From: Cokeromyces recurvatus
Lineage: Eukaryota > Mucoromycota > Mucoromycetes > Mucorales > Mucoraceae
Assembly: GCF_025118155.1 (NCBI RefSeq)
Contig: NW_026251402.1
Span: forward strand, 434,001-498,000
Reading direction: 5' to 3'
Length of the DNA stretch: 64,000 nucleotides
Shown: one piece after another, positions 21,911 to 33,817 of the stretch
How positions within the stretch are numbered: the stretch's first letter is position 1
How the letters are laid out: every line of letters begins with the position of its first letter
Made by a program: the position numbers and the translations under genes
Notes under the pieces: model-generated
What the model saw: only the letters and a program-made list of their open reading frames with translations
Told to the model about the DNA's origin: nothing
Databases searched by the model: none

Positions 21911-23785
21911 TTAAATGCAGCTAGCCTTATTAGTATAGAACCTTAACAATGTTCGACATCGTATATGAAGTGAAGTCGAATCTGGTTCATGCTTATGATT
22001 ATAAGCATCAGCATTACTTTCTTCGATTAAATTTGTCTCATTAAAGTAAGCTATAAAATATCTCTCATTATCAACACTTGAAATTTTGATATACATCTTC
22101 TTATAATCGTCAGAGGTCTTCTTGATCCAATAAAATGTGTCGAATGAGGTATATGGCATAGTAATCATCATTGTCGACTTCTTATTTTTATCCTTTATAG
22201 TTGTATGTTCAAGTATAAAATGCTTTAAATTAGGCAATCGAATAGAGAGTTCAAATAGGAAATCCTCATTGACATTAGACTTTACTATAGCTAATTTCTC
22301 TACTGTTTTGTTAATCTGGATACTAGGGTTACAATTTAACAGATCTAAATTTTCCAATGATAATCGTTTTAGACGAGGACAATGCTTAAACAATGTATCC
22401 ATAGAATAACCAATGCCGGTAGTAAAATAAGAAGAGATATTGTTATTATGTGATACGTTATCGTTACTGTTGTTGTTGTTCCTGACTTCAATTCCAAAAT
22501 TAATTTCCTCCACAGTGTCTCCAAGAATTTGTATAGCATGCGTATGAGGTAGATACAATAGCTCTGTATATGTTCCGAAATACATTTCCAATTGTATTAA
22601 TTTATTTCTCAAATAATTCTTAGGTTCGCTGCTGCTGCTGCTGCTGCTGGTGGTGGTGGTGGTGGTGGTATTCATTGATTTGATATGTATTAAGCCAGCA
22701 CTTATTTGCTTACGAACGTGAACTGGTTCTAAATATCTCAACCGAAGTGATAAAGTATTCTTAATGGATTCCTTGTAATAACGGCAAATATCAATGATAT
22801 TATCGGTAGCGATGTATTGTATGTTGATGGAAGGGATTTGTGAAATATATTGGAAAAAATTCGCCATTAGTTCAGATGTCAAGGAAAATTTAGCACGAGC
22901 TAATAAATTGACTGCATCTCGATCCACTTTTTCATTTAATGATAACTGTTCGAGACAAGGAAATTTATACATTAAATAACCAAGTGAATCATTATTATAT
23001 ACCGACATATTAACAGCTAAACATTTTATAGTGGGTCGTTGTTCAATTTCAAGTAAACTCACAGGATGATTCTGAGAGGGGGAAGGTATGTCCATTGGCT
23101 GATAGGCAATGATCTCTAGCTTTTCCAACGTATTACTACAGTTCTGAATATAATCATCTAATTGATATAATTGTTTATCTGTATGAATCTGAATGGATAA
23201 TTCCTGAAGATGAACAAATTCTTTCAAACGATGCGCAAGAAGCTTAAATTCTTTTGTACATCTCCTTTCCCCTTCTGTTATTCTCTGTAAGCTGTCACAA
23301 AGTAAAAGACGAACGATGGTCGTTCGAAAGACAGACATGGTACAATTGTAGTGCATAAGGTCTTCTTCTGTACTTGGAAGATTGGTTGACTTTAGCGCTT
23401 GCCATCGATCAAAATATCTATCGTGTACTAATTTCATCCAGAATTCCTTTTGAGGCTTACAGATACGTATGTTTTCAATTTTAGGACATATCTTTGCAAA
23501 CGTTGTCATATAATCCTCAGGATCCCAAACAACGCCTTCTAATAAATTCATCAAATTAAGTGATTTTACCATCTGTCCAGGTCGTCCAGGAGATGATCTC
23601 AATAACTGAATAAAACTATCTGCTTCTGTCTTTTTGCACAAAGTAACATTGGAATAGCGAATCTTTTGAGCACAATGATACCATCTTTTACAAGTAAGTT
23701 GAAGTTGATCAATTTCTGAGGAATACGGTGCAAAATGACTAAAAATTGTTAATGTAATTTCAATTGATAGATTATCCCATGACAT
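21911..23785 (-). CDS. F-box protein with leucine-rich region
   Basis: A single uninterrupted exon of 624 codons. The first 45 residues (MSWDNLSIEITLTIFSHFAP then CKRWYHCAQKIRYSNVTL) are an F-box that would bind Skp1 in an SCF ubiquitin ligase. The rest contains scattered leucine-rich segments (for example VKSLNLMNLLEG, LKRLSLENLDLLNC, LPNLKHFILEHTTI) consistent with degenerate LRRs recognising a substrate. A coding microsatellite gives TTTTTTT followed by SSSSSSS near residue 370 (22640-22670). Substrate unknown. It converges with the Mcp2-like gene, about 130 nt between stops. Confidence 0.8.
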   Translation of the reverse strand: MSWDNLSIEITLTIFSHFAPYSSEIDQLQLTCKRWYHCAQKIRYSNVTLCKKTEADSFIQLLRSSPGRPGQMVKSLNLMNLLEGVVWDPEDYMTTFAKICPKIENIRICKPQKEFWMKLVHDRYFDRWQALKSTNLPSTEEDLMHYNCTMSVFRTTIVRLLLCDSLQRITEGERRCTKEFKLLAHRLKEFVHLQELSIQIHTDKQLYQLDDYIQNCSNTLEKLEIIAYQPMDIPSPSQNHPVSLLEIEQRPTIKCLAVNMSVYNNDSLGYLMYKFPCLEQLSLNEKVDRDAVNLLARAKFSLTSELMANFFQYISQIPSINIQYIATDNIIDICRYYKESIKNTLSLRLRYLEPVHVRKQISAGLIHIKSMNTTTTTTTSSSSSSSEPKNYLRNKLIQLEMYFGTYTELLYLPHTHAIQILGDTVEEINFGIEVRNNNNSNDNVSHNNNISSYFTTGIGYSMDTLFKHCPRLKRLSLENLDLLNCNPSIQINKTVEKLAIVKSNVNEDFLFELSIRLPNLKHFILEHTTIKDKNKKSTMMITMPYTSFDTFYWIKKTSDDYKKMYIKISSVDNERYFIAYFNETNLIEESNADAYNHKHEPDSTSLHIRCRTLLRFYTNKASCI

Positions 23786-23820
23786 TATAATAATAAATAG
23801 AAATGAAGCTCTTTTATTTC

Positions 23821-23886
<66 letters not shown>

Positions 23887-23964
23887 AAGGCATTTAAGCC
23901 ACCACTATAAAAGGATTTCGCATTATTATTATTTTGTACGCGCCTAAAACTATTATATATTTAT
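23786..23964. repeat. Divergent promoter with T32 and (GT)15
   Basis: Between the F-box gene (-) and JMJD7 (+) there is T32 (23824-23855) directly followed by a (GT)n run to about 23885. These are the only conspicuous elements of this short divergent promoter. Confidence 0.7.
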
Positions 23965-25415
23965 ATGGAGCCAAAAAAAGATATTCATACTGCCTTTCTT
24001 AAATATATAAAAGAATATCAAGGTTTGTTGCTGTTATATTCTTCTTGTTCTATTTTTTTTTTACAAGTTGTAGGATAGTACTAATGAAGCTTAGATATTA
24101 ATGGTACTCATGTCCATGTTTATGAAAGGCCGCCTTCTGCCATTGAGTTTCTAAGATCATCCGTTCATCCAAATAGACCTGCCATTATAAAAGGTTTAAT
24201 ATAAATATTGATGTTCATATTTATGCAGCAGTTACTTATATATACATTTATTAGGTGCAATTGATCATTGGCCTGCACGTACAAAATGGACTAATGAATA
24301 TTTAAGATCAAAAATGGGAGAAACAATAGTAACTGTTGCAGGTATGGTTTGAAAAATATTGAAAACCATGATATATATATGTATTTATTTACTTATTTGC
24401 TCTTCTTTTCTTTATTGCGCTAGTTACTCCTAATGGGTATATATATATAGATATATATACATGTATACAATTTCAAATTTTGTCTTGACATGTTTTATTT
24501 ATTATTGACAGATATGCTGATGCAGTAACATATGACCCTATTACCGATAAAGACTATTTTGCTATGCCTTATGAGGATCATATGACCTTCAATTCATTTT
24601 TAGATATAATGGAAGGCAAAGTAACATCAGACAATGCTAATTATATTTCTTTACAAAATGGAAGTTTACCCATCGAATATAGTGCTATAGAAAAGGATGT
24701 GGATCCTGATATTACCTGGTGTAGTGAAGCATTAGGTAAAAAACCAGATGCTGTCAATTTTTGGTTTGGAGATGAAAAGAGTTCAACTTCTTTACATAAG
24801 GATCCTTATGAAAATTGTTATGCTGTTATTCGTGGACAAAAGACCTTTATATTATATCCTCCTACTGAGTATTATTGTATGCATGGTAATAATATATTTG
24901 TATATAGTTAATGACAGGGACGCGTATTAGGAAAGAGTAACATTACATAATAGAATCACTTTATCAGAATGCTATTTATGAACTTAATCCAACTACTAAC
25001 AAGCTAGAATTGAAACCATTAGCAGAATCTGAAACTACGCCCTGGATTCCTGTTAATCCTCTTTATCCTGATTTTATTAAATATCCTCGTTTTGCGTATG
25101 CATGTCCTATTACTGTAACATTAAATGAAGGTGACATGCTTTATTTACCCGGTATGTATTATTATTATAATAATGATAATTATAAAAGAATAGGCTGCTT
25201 ATTTTTTTTTTTTTTTTTAACAACTAGCCTTATGGTTTCATCAAGTTTTACAAAAGGGAGATGAAGGTGTAATTGCGATTAATTATTGGTATGATATGGA
25301 TTACAGTAATATGCTATATTCAACCATGAGCCTTTATAGAAGATTGATGACAGGCATCATGGAAGAAAATTACGAGTTATTGAAAGATGATGAAGAAGAT
25401 GATGGTGTTTATTAA
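23965..25415 (+). CDS. JMJD7: JmjC-domain lysyl hydroxylase JMJD7-like
   Basis: Plus-strand gene of about seven short exons. It begins MEPKKDIHTAFLKYIKEYQ; the following exons give HVHVYERPPSAIEFLR and RPAIIKGAIDHWPARTKWT, the cupin lead-in of JMJD7. The catalytic exon has VNFWFGDEKSSTSLHKDPYE, with the HxD iron ligands (HKD), and ENCYAVIRGQKTFILYPP. The last exons carry YLPALWFHQVLQKGDEG, giving the second histidine. Known role of the family: 2-oxoglutarate- and Fe(II)-dependent lysyl hydroxylation of DRG-family GTPases in the cytosol. Length of about 330 residues fits. Its stop codon overlaps the stop of the convergent acetyltransferase (25412-25415). Annotators may prefer one fewer intron near 24890-24965; that splice is the least certain. 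Confidence 0.87.
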
Positions 25416-25945
25416 AGATCCAAGATGCAATCTATCCAAGGTTCAGGGCCATGAACAACTTCACTAGTTCCAATTTTTTTAAATCCAACGTTTTCGTAAA
25501 AGCTTACAAGTTTAGGTCGACTTAATAAAGCAATACGATTATATTTTTTTCCTTGACCATTACCATTGGCTTTGTTAATATCTTTCAGTTCTTTTATCCA
25601 TGTTGATAAGAGTTTTGTGCCAATGCCTTTATGACGATAATCAGGTGAAACGCATACACTATGTAAGCAAATCGTTTTACCATTAGGTTCATGAACACTC
25701 ATTGATTCATCTGTGACTAAATCAGCATTCGTTAATGTTGTACAGAGAAATGCAATCACTTTCTGATCATCACTATCCATGTCACGCGCAACTGTAAAGA
25801 GTTCAGGGCCTGATTTTGAAGCATAAATAATTCGGTTCTCTAGTTGCTTTCTCGAAGCAGCTTCATCCGGATGATAAGAAGCTTCTTCATATTGATGAAT
25901 AATATCTAAATCGTCTAGTGTAGCAGGTGTATTAATAATTTTCAT
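25412..25945 (-). CDS. GNAT acetyltransferase, arylalkylamine/polyamine N-acetyltransferase-like
   Basis: A single minus-strand exon. The protein has IHQYEEASYHPDEAASRKQL, typical of the AANAT start (E-x-x-x-Y-P-x-D-E-A). It also has SVHEPNGKTICLHSVCVSPD and YRHKGIGTKLLSTW, the GNAT motif A acetyl-CoA loop R-x-K-G-I-G. LLSRPKLVSFYENVGFKKIG is motif B. These features place it with Saccharomyces Paa1 and animal serotonin N-acetyltransferases; the likely substrates are polyamines or arylalkylamines. I chose MKIINTPATL as start; an in-frame methionine at 25972 adds nine hydrophobic residues and is possible. It converges on JMJD7 with overlapping stop codons. Confidence 0.87.
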   Translation of the reverse strand: MKIINTPATLDDLDIIHQYEEASYHPDEAASRKQLENRIIYASKSGPELFTVARDMDSDDQKVIAFLCTTLTNADLVTDESMSVHEPNGKTICLHSVCVSPDYRHKGIGTKLLSTWIKELKDINKANGNGQGKKYNRIALLSRPKLVSFYENVGFKKIGTSEVVHGPEPWIDCILDL

Positions 25946-26334
25946 TTTAGGCAAACAAAAGGAAAATAACAATAATCAGAGTAATAATTTTTTCTTCATT
26001 TTTTTAATCGGAGCTTGATTACGTGATGCTACTGCTACCGATACTTAAAGCTACATACTATGTTTAATCAAGTTAAAACGAGTGTCTGAACTTATTCAGA
26101 ATATAGACATATATGATAACTAGAGTAAAGTAAATCAGCAGCAGAAGGTTATAACCTATTACTTGTATTATTTAGATAATTCTCTAAAGAAATTTATACA
26201 CTACATTTCCAAGTGTACAAATGTATCACTTTCCTTAAGCGTAATTCCTACTGAACAAGGTTTTATTATTATTTTTTGTTTGCAATGTTATTTTGAAATT
26301 AAGAATGTACATATAATATGAGCTTTGTTCCTTG
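25946..26334. other. Intergenic gap, no gene seen
   Basis: AT-rich sequence between two minus-strand genes. It presumably carries the acetyltransferase promoter and the 3' end of the RAB3GAP2-like gene. No other element recognised. Confidence 0.5.
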
Positions 26335-28168
26335 CTATCTTTGATCTGCTTCTATCTCGGTAGTATCCTTTAATATAATCTTTATCTTACGTACTTCTCC
26401 ATCAGGACTAACCAACATACAGTTTGAAAGTCCATCGTATTCACTTTGGTGAGCGGGATTCTTTTTTTTTCTTCTTTCAACACTAACCATACTACTTCCT
26501 AATGGTTCTCGACAGCAAGGAACTAATTGCCATCCTGAGCCTAAATGGTAAGCACCTACTTGTTTACCATGTCTCATTTGAAATACTTTTAAAATCCCTC
26601 TTTTCGATGAATAAATGACGAGAAAGAGCAGTACCTTGGGAGGATACTGATGATTATCGGGCCGTTCAAGATTGTATAACTCATATTCAAATACTTCTAC
26701 CCATCCACATACTGCATCACGTACACCCTTCCACATACGAATCATTTCACCTTCAAATATATCCCATAAAATGACACGACCTAATCCATCTGCAGTGGCT
26801 GCTAGAGTATGATGTTGTGCACTAATAGAAGGAGGACAAACTGAGATGTGATTTATTTTTCGATAAGTGTCATCTATTGCTAAAATAGATGGAATAGGTG
26901 TAGCTGGTTCAATATGGCTTGGTGGTGGGGAACGCATTTGAGGAACAAACGGAGTAGGCGGTCCTGATCTGCTTTGAGTTTTTTCTTGACTATTAGATGA
27001 ACCCCACCACGATTTAGCAAATGAAAATACAGGTGAAGCGACTCTAGACACAACATAGCTTGCCATAGAAGCAGCAGACATTAAAGGTCTTGTTGAATCA
27101 GATGTTGCATAATAAGTCAACATTGGGTGAGCCCCTACAGCTATATACCTTGATGTAGTTGTTTTTGATGTAAATACCGTTGATGTTGAAATAGTGTTAG
27201 ATGGGTCTATGAAAGGTATTTGACTATAAGTTGGTGAAGGTCCTACAATTAAAAAAAAAATAGATATATAGATATATAGACATATAAATATTATATTGCA
27301 TCTCTTCTTGTTATCATTACTCATTACCTAAACTAATAATATCATTTACTTCATCTTGATGTTGAAGGTCCCATTTTTTATAAGTAAATGCAGTATGCAT
27401 ACGTGAAGCATCTATACCACTTTCTCGTTGTCCATCACATACCCTTAATACCATCCAAAGACTTTGTCCATCTATACTTACAACTCGATTCTCTTTAAAG
27501 AGTACCGTGATATCTTCATCTTCATGAAGAGATTTTTGATTCGCTATTTTGGAAATAGGTGGTGGCGTTCTAATCTTTATTGTTAATACAGGTGTTGTTT
27601 CTAATTGTTGTTCAGTTAAAAGAACTCCAGTCTATATATTATAGAGTTAGAAGATTATCTTTCTTTTTTTATTTTAATATCTACCTCTGAAAATACACGA
27701 ATCCAGCCTGTATTATATCCACACATAACATAATTTTGACTATTTGTAAACATATATATTATTACTAAACTTGCTGAAGCAAATAATAATAAAAAAGGTC
27801 TTACGTTAGACGTGTTGAAGGCACAAACAGTGGTAAGCATAAGATGGCAGTAATCTCCTCACTATGAAAAATAATTTTATTTCAGTTTTTTCCTTTTTTT
27901 TTTTTCCCTTCTAAGACTAAGTTTCACTCACTTTGGTTGCAGACAGCCTGAGCCTTGGCCTAAAGCAGAGTATTCACCTTCATTATTTAATTGAACTATG
28001 ACAAATTTTGTCTTATAAGCCAACACAAGTGTACGTCCACAAGCTGATGAAGAGATCAAATAATTATCATTCATAGATACATTAGGTGATGATGAACGTG
28101 TAGTAATATCTGCTGTTGAAGGTGTTGTTTCCTAATATGTATTCATTTATAATAAATTAGTCCCTCTT

Positions 28169-28210
<42 letters not shown>

Positions 28211-28534
28211 TCTTCCTTTAATGCCATTTTTTCTTCTTCTTTTACCTTTTCTTTACCTCATCTACTTCATCTTTAAAAACTTTATTCCAGTCATCTATTC
28301 TCATCAATAATGTGTAAATATAATATATATATACTTGACGAAATTATTATTTTTTCATTAAATAATACCCTCTTTTGGGGATTTGATTAGTTGAGATTCT
28401 TCTAAATTTTCGTCTGTGACATCTTCAATTAAACTTGGAGCTTGCGGCAACTTTCCTTTTAATATCATTAAAATGGGTGTAGGTATTCTGTAATGCGCTT
28501 CCAAGATGCATTTTATCTTTTTAGGGGTCAACAT
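26335..28534 (-). CDS. RAB3GAP2 N-terminal-domain protein
   Basis: Minus-strand gene of about six exons. The start exon encodes MLTPKKIKCILEAHYRIPTP. Middle exons have SSACGRTLVLAYKTKFVIVQ and CGYNTGWIRVFSETGVLLTE, WD-like strands. The long last exon has HHTLAATADGLGRVILWDIF, GEMIRMWKGVRDAVCGWVEV and YSSKRGILKVFQMRHGKQVG. The GRVILxD, RMWKGxRDA and RGILxVW-type motifs are those of the RAB3GAP2_N beta-propeller domain. Rab3GAP complexes regulate Rab GTPases (Rab3, Rab18) and autophagy. The fungal protein is about 620 residues and stops soon after the propeller, so it lacks the long C-terminal half of animal RAB3GAP2. Whether a catalytic RAB3GAP1 partner exists cannot be seen here. One intron carries a (CT)n run near 28172-28206. 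Confidence 0.8.
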
Positions 28535-28658
28535 TGAAATGTTTTTATGAACGTTTATTTAAAAGAGTACGCGTGAAAAAAAGATTTTTTTTTTTATTAT
28601 TATTTTTTACTTGTTTATTTATTTATTTATTTTTTCATAGAGCGAAATTTATGCATTA

Positions 28659-29298
28659 TCATTTTTTTCCTAAAAGCATACTACGAAAATCATCATTTGA
28701 TTTAGGTACATCCTTTTTTTCTTCAGTTGCATCTCCTTTTTCTTTATTTGCACTTCTTGGAGCCAGATTTCTATTTACCGCTCTTCTACCCAGATTTAAT
28801 GCTTTCCCTCTCCTTAGAATGAGCCCACGTGGCTTGGGATTAAAAGAGGGTTGAGGTGCTTGCGTATTTCTCTTATATTTCTTTTTTGAATCAGAAGAAT
28901 CTTCAAGACTATTATCTACAGAGAGCTTGCGTTTATGAGATAATTGAGTGTTAACTACCTCTATTTTTTCATTCTTCTTTTCTTCTTCTTTTTCGTTTTC
29001 CTGAATATCGTTGTTTTCTTCTTCTTTTTCATTTTCCTGAATATTGTTATTTTCTTCTTCTTTTTCGTTTTCCTGAGTATCGTTGTTTTCTTCTGCTTGT
29101 ATTTCCTTGACTTCCTTTTGTTCTTCTTCCTGGTCATCGTCTTCACGATCATTGAATACAGTTTCTTTATCAGATTGCAATTTATGTTGATCCTCTTTAA
29201 AAGCCTTTTCAATAGGTTTTTTAAATTGGTTTCTCTCTGATGCTTTTTTCTCTTTAGCTCGTTGCTTTTGTGCTAATCGATGTGCACTTTTCTTTTTC

Positions 29299-29347
<49 letters not shown>

Positions 29348-31669
29348 TAAAATAAGTACCGACTCTAGTTTGTACATGTATAAAATATAATATTTACTCT
29401 TTCCATAATAAACTTTTCCTTTTGTTTAGCCTCTTCTTCTTCTTCTTTAGCATATTGAATTTCCCATTGCTTTGTCAATCTTTTTGTCTTTCTATTCATC
29501 TTGACTAGAGCTATTTCATATGATTCTAAAGTACCAATTTCATGCTCTACTGTATCCCATACATCCATTAATCTTGCAGGATTATCAATATTCTTTTGGA
29601 TAGCTTGTTTGAATAATGATGAACATACAGTATAATTTCCCTGATCACTTTTAAAGAATGAGAAATTTGGACATGTTTGAAATATATATCTTTACCGTTC
29701 AAATAGTATATATTGTATCCAGGCTTCTGTATTTAATCCTTGTTTTTCAACTAAAGTACTCCAGATTTTTCTAGCTTTGTCATTATCTCCTAATCTATTT
29801 ACTAAAATATAAGCATAATATTTTTCAATTCTAAAGTATGGATCTCCTGAATCAGGGAAAGCTATTATATATGAACATATATTAATGCTAAGAAGACAGG
29901 CATCTGATGTATATATTCTACCTTCATTAAGAATCTCTAAACTTTCTTCAAATACTAGACGTAAATTCAATACAGCATCTTCATCAACTAGTATATAACG
30001 AATTAAATTTTTTTTTATCTTACATATTGCATGTCTATCTATATATACCATCTTCCCAATCCACTCTTCTTCTTTTAAAATCACATTTAGCTAATAAAAC
30101 AGTGACTAAATCATCTAAACTTGATAAAATTGGCTTGGATGCCAAAGCACGATCAAAAATATCTAATATAAATATATACATGAAGGCTTTTTATTCTTCC
30201 TTTAAACAAACTATTTTTTCTTACCATCAATTTGGTCTTCTGGTTTTCCACCTGATTCTAGTAGTCTACCTAAATGAGCCCAAAGGATTCCTGACCATGG
30301 ACAATTACGTATGGCTCTTATACAAATAGTTTCTAAAAAGGATTGTATTCTAGCTCTTTCTAGCTTTTAAATAATGAATAATGTTAATAAGTAATATTTG
30401 AATAAATTCTATATAAAAAATATACCAGGAATAGGATATAATCGTTCCAGAGATTAGCATCTGTACAATAATAAATAATGGCTCGTTCATAGAGTGAACG
30501 TATATGATTTAATGAAGACTTATTCCTTAATCGTTTTTCATATTCAATATATTCATAGAATGAATCTAAATGATAACCTGAAGTCGCTAATTTTAATTCA
30601 AATACATCCCTTTCTTCAGCTGCTACCTTTGTCTTTGCATAGATTTTATTAGCTTCTACCATGGATTGTTCATAATTCAGGTTATCATAATTGGAAATAA
30701 AGCTAGAATAAGCATTAAATGTATCTTCATAATCAAGATGGAGAACTGCTAATCGATCTAAATACATTTTCCTAACTCGTGCAAGCTGCTCTGAATCTTC
30801 TTTATTTTGATCCAACATCCTCAGCTCAAATTCAGAATAAGCTTTCCATATTTCTTGACTTTGCTTAATATTAAATTGAGTAGCATGAACTGCTTTTAAA
30901 AGTTGTTCACGCGTTTCTTCAATCAAAAGATCCTGTTTATCTACGTCATCGTTATTTGTGGACTGATCATTAAACCTTTGTAAGATATAATCAACATAGT
31001 CTTTCCATATAATAATAGCTAATAGTCAATATTATAAAGGGAGAAGAAAGTGAATGAATTTCCTCAAGTTCTTGTTACTTCTTTCTTTCTTTTTTTTTTT
31101 TTTATTTACTCACATTGGTAATCTTCTTGAGCTTCATTATAAAGTTTAAATAACTTTGCTTGTCCTTCTGGTGTGTTTGCTTCTTTCTTGGTGTCATTTA
31201 TCCAGTCAAGCCATAAAGCTATTGTTCTTGTTTGTTAAAAAAAAAGACTTTTTCTTTTTCTCTTTAAAAGAAATGAATGGGAATAACAAACCTTCTGATA
31301 AAGGGAAAACATCATGCATTGATATACGCGCAACTTCAAGTTGTTCAGTTAATTCTAATTCTTTTAAAAGTCCAATAAATTTGACATGTATGTCATATAG
31401 AGAATTATCTTCAGCAAGCTAAAGAAAAAGAATATATTTATATATGTATTTATAAGCTTTCATACAGACTATAAACAATATATTACCTTTTCTTGAAGCT
31501 CAAGTAGTTCATCATAGGCACGTATCGTAGTTTCTGCTTCTTTTGTTTGGTCATCTATGGCCATGGAATCAACATCTTGAACTTCACTAGGATTAATCAT
31601 TTCTTCTTTACTTGCTAGCTGATCTGTAGATGATGATGATGATGTTTGATCAATTGTTTCCATGTTCAT
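28659..31669 (-). CDS. SART3: SART3/Prp24-related HAT-repeat protein lacking RRM domains
   Basis: Minus-strand gene of about nine exons; start MNMETIDQTSSSSSTDQLAS. HAT repeats fill most exons: IWKDYVDYILQRFND, EIWKAYSEFELRMLDQNKED, LYERAIIYYCTDANLWNDYI, IRAIRNCPWSGILWAHLGRL, ARKIWSTLVEKQGLNTEAWI, WDTVEHEIGTLESYEIALVK. After them a basic/acidic coiled region (KKKSAHRLAQKQRAKEKK) leads to an acidic tract with three near-identical 14-residue repeats (unit QENEKEEENN). The end has PRGLILRRGKALNLG and SNDDFRSMLL, the C-terminal LSm-binding motif of Prp24/SART3. In known homologues two to four RRMs sit between the HAT domain and this motif; here only the acidic linker is present. Known role: recycling of U6 (U4/U6) snRNP. 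The missing RRMs are discussed in findings. Confidence 0.83.
28968..29095 (-). repeat. Tandem repeats in the acidic linker of the SART3-like gene
   Basis: Three consecutive near-identical units of about 42 nt encode the motif NNDIQENEKEEE with small changes (NNNIQ, NDTQ). They lie in a single exon just before the nuclear-signal-like RKLSVDNS segment. Confidence 0.8.
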
Positions 31670-31753
31670 TATTTAAAAATAATTAAATAAATATATAAAA
31701 AAGAGCAAAAAAAAAAAAAAAAAAAGAACAAGTCGGTGAATAAGGCATTTGAT

Positions 31754-31800
<47 letters not shown>

Positions 31801-32248
31801 ATAAAATTAAAAAAAATGACATAATATGTTTGATAGATAAATCCTTTTTTTTTTTTTTGTTAAGCTTTTCATATTTTAGAGATGTAATAGTGCTATTTGT
31901 TGTCTTGATAGTAAGAAATTATACAAAAATTGACTACTGAGGTTTAATCCGTTTATTTACTTGAGAAACTAAATTCTTTTCTATGATGAGGTAATCCTTA
32001 AATATTAACCTTACACATTATGCAAAGTGGGTTTATCTCTGTATGATAGAAACTAACATGATTTGATAGAATATCCTTATTTTGTTTAATTGTAAGCATT
32101 AGACTTACTAAATTGTAAATCACCATTCTGATATTCTCCTTTCTTCCCCCCTTTTTTTTTGTTATTGTTTGAGTTTCAATATACTCGAAGAAGGTTTTCT
32201 TTTTCACACCCTTGTTTTTTTTTTTTTTTTTTTTTATCATCATCATTC
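31670..32248. other. Divergent promoter region with T41
   Basis: Between SART3-like (-) and Dus1 (+). A19-21 (31707-31726) and T41 (31756-31796) lie 30 nt apart and could form a hairpin in single-stranded DNA. No gene seen; the minus-strand frame at 32000-32246 is lysine-rich and unconvincing. Confidence 0.45.
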
Positions 32249-32597
32249 ATGCTATTAAAACAATCAAGTCTATTAAAACAATTAAACCACTGTAGATTTT
32301 ATGGAACAAAGACAAGAGGATATGAATTTTATGAAAACATCCTGGGATCACCAAAATATATAGTTGGTCCAATGGTAGAACAATCTGAACTTGCTTTTCG
32401 AATATTATGTCGACGATACAATGCTCATTTGTGTTATACACCCATGTTTCATGCTAGATTATTCAGTGATCCTGATCATGGTCATAAATATCGCATGGAT
32501 CAATGGTCCACTAATCCAGAAGATCGACCTTTGATTGTGCAGGTAAAATAAAATATAAGCCAATGGACTCTCCAAGTTCGTTCCAAATAACTTATTC

Positions 32598-32628
<31 letters not shown>

Positions 32629-33553
32629 TTTATGTATTGTGTACAAAAGTTTTGTGCTAATGATCCTAATATATTATTAAGAGCAGCAAAGATGGTTGAG
32701 GACCAATGTGATGCAGTTGATCTTAATCTAGGATGTCCACAACATATAGCGAAAAAAGGGAAATATGGATCTTTTTTACAGGATGAATGGGAATTGATCT
32801 ACAAGATGATCTCCACATTAGATCGAGAATTAAAAATACCAGTAACAGCCAAGATTAGAATATTTGAAAGTAAAGAGAAGACAGTAGAATATGCAAAGAT
32901 GCTGGTCTCAGCAGGAGCACAATTGATTACAGTACATGGACGGCTACGAGAACAGAAGGGGCATTTAACAGGACTCGCAGATTGGACGAAGATTAGAGCA
33001 GTAAAAGAAGCAGTGAAAGATAGAGTACCTGTGATAGCGAATGGTAATATATTATATCATAACGATTTAAAAGACTGCTTATTACAGACAGGAGCAGATG
33101 GTGTTATGAGTGCAGAAGGACTGTTATATAATCCTATGCTTTTCGATGATAAAAGAAAGATACCACCTATATCATATGATGTAGCCATAGAATATTTAGA
33201 TATTTGTAAGCAACTAAGGCCTAAAATAATAACAAGACCTGGTATCATAAAAGCCCATTTATTTAAATTCTTTCATACATGTCTTCCCATCTTTACTGAT
33301 TTAAGAGAACAATTAGCAAAGTCATATACCTTGGAAGAAATGGAGATAATTACATTAGAATTAAAAAATAGATTAATACAACAAAAGATAAGAGTAGAAG
33401 AGTATTTAATGAACAATAATGATATTTTACTATGTCAGGTATGAAGATATATATATATATATGTATATGTATATAAATATATTATTTATAAAAGAAGACT
33501 TGTAATATTTATATCCACAATTTATTATTGTACAGCCTAAAATAAGAAAATAA
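32249..33553 (+). CDS. DUS1: tRNA-dihydrouridine synthase Dus1-like
   Basis: Plus-strand gene of three exons. Motifs: [20 protein letters not shown] (FMN-binding start of the TIM barrel), [33 protein letters not shown] with the catalytic cysteine in [32 protein letters not shown] and [12 protein letters not shown]. This pattern matches Dus1, which reduces U16/U17 of cytosolic tRNAs with NADPH and FMN. Exon 1 ends VQ and joins FCANDPN; the small last exon adds PKIRK. The start at 32249 gives [20 protein letters not shown], a basic leader that could be a mitochondrial presequence. An upstream in-frame methionine only adds a poly-Phe stretch. Length about 380 residues, normal. Confidence 0.92.
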
Positions 33554-33772
33554 TCCTCAGTAATGAAGATAAAGACATAATAAAGTGATGAATCAGATAC
33601 TGACTATTGAAAAATAAAGAGTCTTTTTATTCGAAATGCACTTTAACTGAGTCATTTTTATGGAAGCATTGCTACTCCTAGTGTGTGTGTGTGTATACTG
33701 AATCCATACATTTGGATGTCATGCTCTCATCTTGTGTCAGTTTCTGCATTACCATTCCACTTTATTGCACTC

Positions 33773-33817
<45 letters not shown>

